A stretch of 64,000 nt of DNA from positions 4,251-68,250 of the forward strand of contig UQKW01000009.1 in NCBI GenBank assembly GCA_900541885.1, read 5' to 3'. This DNA is from an uncultured Collinsella sp. (lineage in GTDB: Bacteria > Actinomycetota > Coriobacteriia > Coriobacteriales > Coriobacteriaceae). The notes below the pieces were generated by a model that was not told where the DNA came from, searched no databases, and saw nothing but the letters and a program-made list of their open reading frames with translations. Below are positions 57,635-64,000 of this stretch, piece after piece. Made by a program: the position numbers and the translations under genes. Every line of letters begins with the position of its first letter. Within the stretch, counting starts at the first letter, position 1.

Positions 57635-58852
57635 CTAGACTTCCTCGTAGTAAGTGTCGGGGTCCTCGGGGTCGAAGGGCTCGTTGGCCCACATGACCGT
57701 CACGAGGTCCTCGGTGTCGGACAGGTTGGTGATGGAGTGCGTGTAGCCGGGGATCATCTCCACGGCGCGCATGTCCGAACCCGAGACAATGTACTCGTCG
57801 ACGGGGAACGGGTTTCCATCGGAGTCCTTCCCCACCTTCCTCAGCTTGATGCTCGCGGTGCCGGAGACCACCAGGAACCTCTCCCACTTACTCATGTGCC
57901 AGTGGTTGCCCTTGGTGATGCGGGGCTTGGACACGTTGATCGACACCTGGCCGCGCTCGGGCGTGCGCAGGAACTCGGTGAACGAGCCGCGATCGTCGGT
58001 GTTGGGTTTGAGGCCATAGGCAAAGTGCCCCGGCTCGTAGTAGGACAGGAACGTGCTCCAGAGCTTCTTGGAGAAGGAACCCTCGGATAGATCGGGCACG
58101 GAGAGCGTCTCGCGGCTGTCTCGGAAGCTGTCCAGCAGGTAGACGATCTCGCCCAGGGTCTTCACGTCAGTTTTCGGGACGTAGCAGAACCCGTCGCCCA
58201 CGACGCGCTCGAGGCCCTCGTAGCCGCAACGGTGCTCCTTCCCCAGCAGGGCGCCCAGCATCTCGTCGACGAGGTCGTCGATGTAGAGGAGCTCCAGCTC
58301 CACCGAGGGGTCGTTCACGGTGTAGGGGCGGCCGTTGGCGATGGCGTCGCAGAACGTGGCGACGGCGGAGTTGTAGCGCGGGCGGCACCACTTGCCGTAG
58401 AGGTTGGGGAGGCGGTAGATGAGCACGGGCGCCCCCGTGCGCTCCGAGTACTCCCGGAACAGGCCCTCCCCCGCGAGCTTCGACTCGCCGTAGACCGATC
58501 CCTCGAAGCGGCCCGACAGGCTCGCCTGCGCGGAGCTGGAGAGCATGACGGGGCACTTATTCCCGTGGCTCTCAAGGGTGTCCAGCAGCGTGGAGGCGAA
58601 CCCGAAATTGCCCTCCATGAACTCGGACTGGTCCTCGGGGCGGTTGACGCCTGCCAGGTTGAAGACGAAGTCGGCACGGGAGCAGTACTCGTCAAGCTCC
58701 CCGGGCGTGGAGTCGACGTCGAACTCCATGACCTCGAGCGGGAGCAGCGACTGATACTTCTCACGGCGGTCCTTGCCGTCCCTTATGTTCTTGAGGGCGC
58801 AGCAGAGGTTCCTGCCGACGAAGCCCCTGGCGCCGGTGACGAGTACGCGCAC
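57635..58852 (-). CDS. capF: CapF-like bifunctional reductase with C-terminal cupin
   Basis: Second enzyme of UDP-L-FucNAc synthesis. Residues 1-260 are an NAD(P)-dependent short-chain reductase (VLVTGARGFVGRNLCCALKN, SSSAQASLSGRFEGSVYGES). Residues 285-405 are a cupin (TDDRGSFTEFLRTPERGQVS, NHWHMSKWERFLVVSGTASI with the metal-binding His/Glu set). The 405-residue length is slightly above CapF of S. aureus. It overlaps nothing and lies one base after capE. GC-rich. Confidence 0.92.
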   Translation of the reverse strand: MRVLVTGARGFVGRNLCCALKNIRDGKDRREKYQSLLPLEVMEFDVDSTPGELDEYCSRADFVFNLAGVNRPEDQSEFMEGNFGFASTLLDTLESHGNKCPVMLSSSAQASLSGRFEGSVYGESKLAGEGLFREYSERTGAPVLIYRLPNLYGKWCRPRYNSAVATFCDAIANGRPYTVNDPSVELELLYIDDLVDEMLGALLGKEHRCGYEGLERVVGDGFCYVPKTDVKTLGEIVYLLDSFRDSRETLSVPDLSEGSFSKKLWSTFLSYYEPGHFAYGLKPNTDDRGSFTEFLRTPERGQVSINVSKPRITKGNHWHMSKWERFLVVSGTASIKLRKVGKDSDGNPFPVDEYIVSGSDMRAVEMIPGYTHSITNLSDTEDLVTVMWANEPFDPEDPDTYYEEV

Positions 58853-58853
58853 C

Positions 58854-59909
58854 CTACTGCACCGCCTCGTGCTCGCGGCCCTCCAGGGCCAGCTGCACGT
58901 ACTCGGCGGTCTTGATCTTGGCGATGGTGCCCTCCACGTCGAGCCTCTCGGTGTTGTGGGAGGTGTAGGACTCGTCGGCCTGGGTCTCCACCTCGCCGTC
59001 GACGACGAACTTGTCGTAGTTCAGGTCGCGCGAGTCGCAGGCCACGCGGTAGTAGCCGCCCATGTCCTCGGCTCTCAGGCGCTCCTCGCGGGTCATGAGG
59101 GTCTCGAAGAGCTTCTCGCCGTGGCGGGTGCCGATCACCTGGGTGCCCACGTGCCCGAAGACCTCCTGGACGGCCTCGGCGAGGTCGCCGATCGTGGAGG
59201 CCGGTGCCTTCTGGATGAACAGGTCGCCGGGGTTGGCGTGCTCGAAGGCGAACTGCACGAGGTCGACCGCCTCGTCCAGGTTCATGAGGAAGCGGGTCAT
59301 GTTTGGGTCGGTGACCGTCAGCGGCTCGCCCTTGCGGATGCGGTCGATGAACAGCGGGATGACGCTGCCGCGCGAGCACATGACGTTGCCGTAGCGGGTG
59401 CAGCAGATGGTGGTGCGGCCGGCGCCGTTGCGGGCGTTGGCGTAGATGATGGACTCCATCATGGCCTTGGACTTGCCCATGGCGTTGATGGGGTATGCGG
59501 CCTTGTCGGTTGACAGGCACACGACGCGGTCGACGCCCTCGTCGATGGCGGCGTGCAGCACGTTGTCCGTGCCGATGACGTTGGTGCGCACGGCCTCCAT
59601 GGGGAAGAACTCGCAGGAGGGAACCTGCTTGAGGGCGGCGGCGTGGAAGATGTAGTCCACGCCGTGCATGGCGTCGCGCACACTCTGGGCGTTGCGGACG
59701 TCGCCGATGAAGAAGCGCACCTTGGAGGCGAGCTCGGGGGACCTCTCCTGCAGGCGGTGGCGCATGTCGTCCTGCTTCTTCTCATCGCGGGAGAAGATGC
59801 GGATCTCGGCCAGATCGGTGTCCATGAAGTGCTTGAGCACCGTGTTGCCGAACGAGCCGGTGCCTCCCGTGATCATGAGGGTCTTGTCCTTGAAAACGCT
59901 ATCGCACAT
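58854..59909 (-). CDS. capE: CapE-like UDP-GlcNAc 4,6-dehydratase/5-epimerase
   Basis: First enzyme of the UDP-L-FucNAc branch. The 351-residue short-chain dehydratase has TLMITGGTGSFGNTVLKHFM, the FSRDEKKQDDMRHRL block, DYIFHAAALKQVPSCEFFPM and TDKAAYPINAMGKSKAMME (the M-x3-K type site of inverting dehydratases). I start at ATG 59909 with GGAG upstream. It opens capE-capF-GT4-wecB-GT4. GC-rich. Confidence 0.92.
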   Translation of the reverse strand: MCDSVFKDKTLMITGGTGSFGNTVLKHFMDTDLAEIRIFSRDEKKQDDMRHRLQERSPELASKVRFFIGDVRNAQSVRDAMHGVDYIFHAAALKQVPSCEFFPMEAVRTNVIGTDNVLHAAIDEGVDRVVCLSTDKAAYPINAMGKSKAMMESIIYANARNGAGRTTICCTRYGNVMCSRGSVIPLFIDRIRKGEPLTVTDPNMTRFLMNLDEAVDLVQFAFEHANPGDLFIQKAPASTIGDLAEAVQEVFGHVGTQVIGTRHGEKLFETLMTREERLRAEDMGGYYRVACDSRDLNYDKFVVDGEVETQADESYTSHNTERLDVEGTIAKIKTAEYVQLALEGREHEAVQ

Positions 59910-60159
59910 TTCAAGCTCCAATTAAATAAACTAAAGGTGAATGAAACTTATAGAAATTGTAAGTCGATGCTTAACCTACTAATACGTTTCTTATCCTAAA
60001 CGAAAAGACGACTGCTGCGCATAAATTAGAATTAAAAAGCGTTTATACCTGCGCGAAATTGATAATTCCCCCAATTAACGTTGAAGAAGTCATTGCAGGT
60101 GGATATATAGCGTCAGCCAAACACTTTTATATCTAAGTATTTAACGAATCCCTGATGCA
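59910..60159. other. AT-rich intergenic stretch between wzx and capE
   Basis: No gene, tRNA or strong hairpin is seen in these 250 bases. TATAAG-type sequences on the minus strand could form the capE promoter, but no -35 stands out. The base composition changes sharply at the capE start. Confidence 0.5.
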
Positions 60160-61362
60160 CTATTTCCGAATAATGCATGGAAGCATCGCGACACACCCGA
60201 CAAGATAAGCAAGCGAAATTGCAACGCTCGTTCCGTTAGGTCCAAATAGCTGAATCAATAAGCTAGAAAGGGGGACGGCAACAATTAAAGCAACCAAATT
60301 ACCAACAAGATTACCAGCCATCTTTCTCTTAACAATCGTCAGGTCGGAAAAGAAACCGATAAACGCCGTAAGCAGCGAGCTAATAACCGCACCGTACAGC
60401 AAAAAAGAGTACTGATGAATTTGGTCACCAAAAATTAGTCCCAACAAGTAGTCGCCGCAGATAAAACAAGCGAACAGAATAACAATGGACAAAACAACGG
60501 CGCCAAGAACGACCTTCATCAACATTGTATTAAATGTTTTTTTATCCTCCGACTCGCTGGCGCTCGCAAAAGCGCCGAGCAAAGGGGCATAGGCATTAGC
60601 AGCACCCGCCTGAACGATTGCCGCGGGAGAACACACCGAGGAATAAACACCCAACATTGAGGCTCCCAGTACGGTAGCAAGTTCTTGACGCGAAACGGAT
60701 GTAACCGCAGCGCAACAAAAAACCCCAACCGTAGCGGGAAGACACTTATAAAACAGTTCAGACATCGCCTTGAACCTAAAGGAAGGAACGATCGAGTCGA
60801 AATTAGAAGCCCAACGTGCATCAACAATCATCACGGGTAGAGACACCGCAATCATCAGCACAATACTCAATACAAGAGAATGTGAGATATACATTCCGGC
60901 ACAAAACACCAGAAGAGACAAAATACCTCTCAGTAGCATCGACATGCCACAATAAATCATATTTCCCGCTTTTTGATCAATACCATGGAACACATCAACC
61001 ATAACTTCAATTGACTTATATATGCAATAGAGGTACACGGGGAGAAGGGAAGACTGCTGGCAGGTAAAGAATGCATAAGGTAATACGAAAACAAATCCCA
61101 ACACTATTGTGCTTAGACGAAAACCAATGTATTCCCCTGAAGAATACTCACATGAAAGATCGGATACTTGAAAGGATCGAATCTTATATAAACCGATTGG
61201 AACAAATAGATTGCTGATTGTCATTGCCAAAGATAAATCACCGGCGTAGGTAAAATCCGACGATAGTCGAACTACAGCAACTGTCGTTAACCACTGGCAA
61301 GCAAGGTATGCAATAGAGCCTACGGTATTCCATGTAATGTTTTTCTTTAAATTATCAGTCAA
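60160..61362 (-). CDS. Oligosaccharide flippase (Wzx/MATE-like)
   Basis: Polytopic membrane protein of 400 residues with about 12 helices (ITWNTVGSIAYLACQWLTTV, LSIVILFACFICGDYLLGLI, LVALIVAVPLSSLLIQLFGP). It belongs to the polysaccharide-synthesis flippase fold and would move lipid-linked repeat units across the membrane. The TTG start has only a weak GGG site. No wzy-type polymerase is certain in the window. AT-rich. Confidence 0.85.
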   Translation of the reverse strand: MTDNLKKNITWNTVGSIAYLACQWLTTVAVVRLSSDFTYAGDLSLAMTISNLFVPIGLYKIRSFQVSDLSCEYSSGEYIGFRLSTIVLGFVFVLPYAFFTCQQSSLLPVYLYCIYKSIEVMVDVFHGIDQKAGNMIYCGMSMLLRGILSLLVFCAGMYISHSLVLSIVLMIAVSLPVMIVDARWASNFDSIVPSFRFKAMSELFYKCLPATVGVFCCAAVTSVSRQELATVLGASMLGVYSSVCSPAAIVQAGAANAYAPLLGAFASASESEDKKTFNTMLMKVVLGAVVLSIVILFACFICGDYLLGLIFGDQIHQYSFLLYGAVISSLLTAFIGFFSDLTIVKRKMAGNLVGNLVALIVAVPLSSLLIQLFGPNGTSVAISLAYLVGCVAMLPCIIRK

Positions 61363-61397
61363 ATTAACCCAATCGGTTTTAGATCTTATTAAATAGC

Positions 61398-63848
61398 CTA
61401 ACCAATAACCTCTTTGGCGATTGCATCAATGCTTTCACCATATCCAACGCCAGGAACAGCCCATTTACCATTTAAATCAATGGTTCTCGGAGCGCAACCA
61501 CGACTGACATATTTAAAGCGAGCATCAATGCACGGATTAACCAAGGGATCCGTTGAACCATACGCCTTTAGATGTTGGACCTGCGCTCGCAGTCCCTCAC
61601 GAACAGATCCGAAGCTATAGCCTGGATTACCAGCCCCCGTGGCACCAAGGCCTCCAAAGTTGCACTGATCAGGCTGAACCAAATTGCCAAACTTTAGATA
61701 TCCCGTTTCTTTCATCACCTGTCCATATAAAACCTCAGGTGAGACACCTTCCGACTGAGCTTCTTCATATAGAATTCTGCAGAAATCTCTAATGTTCGAC
61801 ACTCCCCTATCCGTATAAACAGCTGAAGGGAATCCTTTAGTGCCCACGGTCTTTGTGAAATGATTGGCGGCATCTAGATAGGTTGAATAGGCGGACGACA
61901 TAATAAGACCTTCATATCCAGTCATACTTGCGCCATTACGCCCCTCCTTAATGCCGCAATATAAATAGTGAATGTAATAGCCCTTCAGGTTCAGCCCGAA
62001 GGCCTTCCTCAGGTCCGTATAACGATTTCGATAGCCGTAAACGTCGAAGGACTCGTTCCCGCGCCTGCCCTCCGCCATGCCGCAGCTGACGAAATGGCGC
62101 AGCACGGCAGCATCGTCAATCATTACAACGCCAGCGGGGCTTCGTTTTGAAAAAGCGCTACGAATATCTTCGTTATTCGATAGATAAAATGAGGGATCAT
62201 AGACGGATGAATAATCAACTCCATTGATATTCGTAGCGTATCCCTCGATCTTTGAGCATCCGGTCCCATGCCTTCCTTCTGCTTTTCCAGCCGTGACGTA
62301 ATGCTCATAGTACTTAACTAAATCAAAGCCAAAGGCAGCTCTTAAATCTGGATACTCATTAAAATAACTCTGTACGTCAAAAGTGGCAGAGCCGCGCCTA
62401 CCTTCACTCATGCCATAGTTAATAAAATGGTCTAGAGCTAAATCACTATTTCCAGCCGTAGCTTTAGCAACATCGGGATAATGCGACAAATAGTAATTAG
62501 CATCGAATACGGAAGAATAATCGAGCCAAGTTGACTTAGGAAATTGCGCAATGATCGCATCGGCATCAGCTTCGCCAAGACGCCTGCAGCCCTCATCGCT
62601 AAAATAATTCAACACGTCCCCCGCATTAGAAATAAAGCCATGCTCGATTAGGATGCCGGGAATACCTTGTTCGCGGGCACAACGGATGACCGCAAACTCA
62701 TCTCCAACTTCCATCTGGAATACACCGCGATAGCTGAGCCCCATAGAAGCGAGGTTGTTCATAACTTTATTCGCGAGCTCGACGGAAACTTGCGTGTAAT
62801 CATATTCATTGGAAGTGGGGGCATATACCTCAGCGCCATGGGCAACAGGCGAACCGGAATTAATGTGGAAGCTAACAAAGGCCTGTGCACCTTGACTCAC
62901 GCATCGTTGGACACGATAAAGGTAATCATTTCCGGAGTAGCCACCGCTTTGCTCGCGCGCAAGAACGACTTTAAAACCATACGCCTCAAGCTTATTCTTG
63001 CAAGCAGCAACAATCTTCCAAGTCAGATCCGCCTCACTCTTTCCATTTCCCTGCGCGCCGGGATCAGTGCCGCCATGGCCAGCATCAAGGGCAATTACCC
63101 GAACGTTTTTTCGAGCCGAGCGTGCAGCATAGGTAGAAATGCCGTCCGGTGAATCGGCACATTCCAGCGCCTGCTTGATGGATTGGGCCTCAACAGCATT
63201 GCCTTCACCGTCTGCATAGTAAACGGAAGTGCCCTCGGAATTGGCAGAGCTCTCAACAACCGCAAAAGAATAATCCCTATCAGAGAGATCAATCTTATGT
63301 TCAGCATCGTCGCCCTGCAGAACATAGGTTATTGAAGTAAGAAAGTATGTATTGGGATCTAGCTTCGAGCCGAATGTAAATGCAGCAGAATTATCAGCCT
63401 GCGCGGAAGCGTCAACAGCTCCCTGAACTCCGTTGGCACTCACATAGTTTAGCGTTGCGGAGGCGATGGTATCGCTGTCATTAGGAGTTGCAAACGCGAC
63501 GACTTGGTCAGCCCCACTGATAAGGTTCGGGTAGGCAAGATATATATATTGAAAAGAAGAATCAGTCGATTCGGCTTGCGGTTCAACCAAAGAAGCATCC
63601 ACGCCGAAATCCTCATCAGCCGCCTCGTCAACATCCACCGGCAACGACTGCTCGACAGTCATCTCTCCGTCAGCAACGCCCTCGTCACGTGAAGCCACAC
63701 CACCGTCTGCGGACGCCGAATCTGATGTAATATTCACTGATTGTACGCTATTCGCAGCATAAGCAGCGGCTACAGGACTCATCACGGGTGAAATAGTCAA
63801 GAGAGCAGCTAAAGAAAGCGCTGTTGAGGCACGCAATGCCTTTTTCAT
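61398..63848 (-). CDS. Secreted N-acetylmuramoyl-L-alanine amidase with surface repeats and glucosaminidase domain
   Basis: An 816-residue exported peptidoglycan hydrolase. It has a signal peptide (residues 1-32, cleavage likely after AYA). An acidic linker and a beta-rich segment (95-235) come before an Amidase_3 domain at 248-438 with zinc/catalytic residues H258 (DAGHGG), E272, H328 (SFHIN) and E402 (IEHGFIS). Two copies of a YSSVFDxxYYLxxYPDV...GMxEGRRG module follow (443-530 and 545-640). The last domain (650-816) is a glucosaminidase-type fold with E714 in VMKETGYLKFG. The protein would cut both the stem amide and a glycan bond. The middle of the second repeat is distinctly GC-rich. It is the boundary gene of the glycan locus. 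Confidence 0.88.
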   Translation of the reverse strand: MKKALRASTALSLAALLTISPVMSPVAAAYAANSVQSVNITSDSASADGGVASRDEGVADGEMTVEQSLPVDVDEAADEDFGVDASLVEPQAESTDSSFQYIYLAYPNLISGADQVVAFATPNDSDTIASATLNYVSANGVQGAVDASAQADNSAAFTFGSKLDPNTYFLTSITYVLQGDDAEHKIDLSDRDYSFAVVESSANSEGTSVYYADGEGNAVEAQSIKQALECADSPDGISTYAARSARKNVRVIALDAGHGGTDPGAQGNGKSEADLTWKIVAACKNKLEAYGFKVVLAREQSGGYSGNDYLYRVQRCVSQGAQAFVSFHINSGSPVAHGAEVYAPTSNEYDYTQVSVELANKVMNNLASMGLSYRGVFQMEVGDEFAVIRCAREQGIPGILIEHGFISNAGDVLNYFSDEGCRRLGEADADAIIAQFPKSTWLDYSSVFDANYYLSHYPDVAKATAGNSDLALDHFINYGMSEGRRGSATFDVQSYFNEYPDLRAAFGFDLVKYYEHYVTAGKAEGRHGTGCSKIEGYATNINGVDYSSVYDPSFYLSNNEDIRSAFSKRSPAGVVMIDDAAVLRHFVSCGMAEGRRGNESFDVYGYRNRYTDLRKAFGLNLKGYYIHYLYCGIKEGRNGASMTGYEGLIMSSAYSTYLDAANHFTKTVGTKGFPSAVYTDRGVSNIRDFCRILYEEAQSEGVSPEVLYGQVMKETGYLKFGNLVQPDQCNFGGLGATGAGNPGYSFGSVREGLRAQVQHLKAYGSTDPLVNPCIDARFKYVSRGCAPRTIDLNGKWAVPGVGYGESIDAIAKEVIG

Positions 63849-64000
63849 ATCGTATCCCCCATCACAAATAATGATACTAAGGTTAAATTATCTTACAATC
63901 TCTTCCGAATCGGAAGTCCAGTTATACAAGCGAATTGTTATAAAAGATCGCGTCGAAAATGTTGGTGTAAGGGTGACGCCCTAGCGCCCGTTTAACGAAG
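63849..64000 (-). promoter_or_regulatory. Upstream region of the amidase with a perfect palindrome
   Basis: CTTCCGAATCGGAAG (63902-63916) is a perfect seven-base inverted repeat around an A, a possible operator. GATAAT- and TAGTAT-type -10 sequences lie between it and the gene, and GGGGGATACGAT gives the ribosome site. No gene is visible up to the window edge. Confidence 0.4.

Noticed and set aside
1..64000. CRISPR arrays or prophage
   Set aside because: No regularly spaced direct repeats and no phage structural, integrase or lysis genes were seen; the repeats around 7.5-8.7 kb are inverted REP-like units.

Overview
The window looks like a chromosomal segment of a Coriobacteriia actinobacterium, most likely Collinsella. 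This rests on gene content and style: moderately high GC, frequent TTG and GTG starts, a two-subunit glycyl-tRNA synthetase, a joined mreBCD-mrdA-rodA / TIGR03960-TIGR03936 block, and sugar-nucleotide cassettes typical of gut actinobacteria. No search was possible, so the genus is an inference.

Bases 1-28588 are mostly housekeeping genes on the minus strand. The first unit is rpsP-khpA-rimM-trmD-lepB-glyQ-glyS followed by a PPDK regulatory gene cut by the window edge. A divergent dinB, whose 5' end looks damaged, is followed by a REP-associated tyrosine transposase (RAYT) surrounded by six copies of a REP-like sequence. Next come rplU-rpmA-obgE-nadD-yqeK-rsfS, transcribed from a near-consensus promoter, and the cell-elongation operon mreBCD-mrdA-rodA with an unrecognised membrane gene and two radical-SAM family genes. 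A TPR protein, a cyclophilin, a zinc-ribbon protein, a CtpE-like P-type ATPase and tRNA-Arg(CCG) complete this half.

Bases 28700-37306 are a plus-strand aromatic amino acid operon: aroF, tyrA, aroB, aroA, aroC, pheA, an aroE-aroK fusion and aroQ. Together they cover PEP plus erythrose-4-phosphate to chorismate and on to the Phe/Tyr precursors. It is preceded by a possible leaderless leader ORF that overlaps a terminator hairpin.

From about 37.3 kb the window becomes accessory. A terminator-insulated pair (DUF4869 protein plus a P-loop/Toprim-like protein) precedes an acyltransferase remnant and tRNA-Arg(TCT). A Wzm/Wzt polysaccharide ABC exporter, a polyprenyl-type GT2 and an rml (dTDP-L-rhamnose) cluster follow. 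The rml cluster is interrupted by a second DUF4869 cassette, this time with a RelA/SpoT-type nucleotidyltransferase and a small DUF6718-like protein. The rest (47-61.4 kb) is a surface-glycan locus: a DUF4422 protein, a tandem GT2, a GtrB/DUF2304/large-membrane-protein trio, two GT4 enzymes, the CapE/CapF/WecB set for UDP-L-FucNAc, and a Wzx flippase. It ends at a secreted amidase-glucosaminidase with cell-surface repeats. Sugar-nucleotide genes are very GC-rich and transferase/flippase genes AT-rich, so the locus is a mosaic.

The most interesting candidates are the two DUF4869 cassettes with different putative effectors, the RAYT/REP cluster, the aro leader attenuator and the interrupted dinB 5' end.
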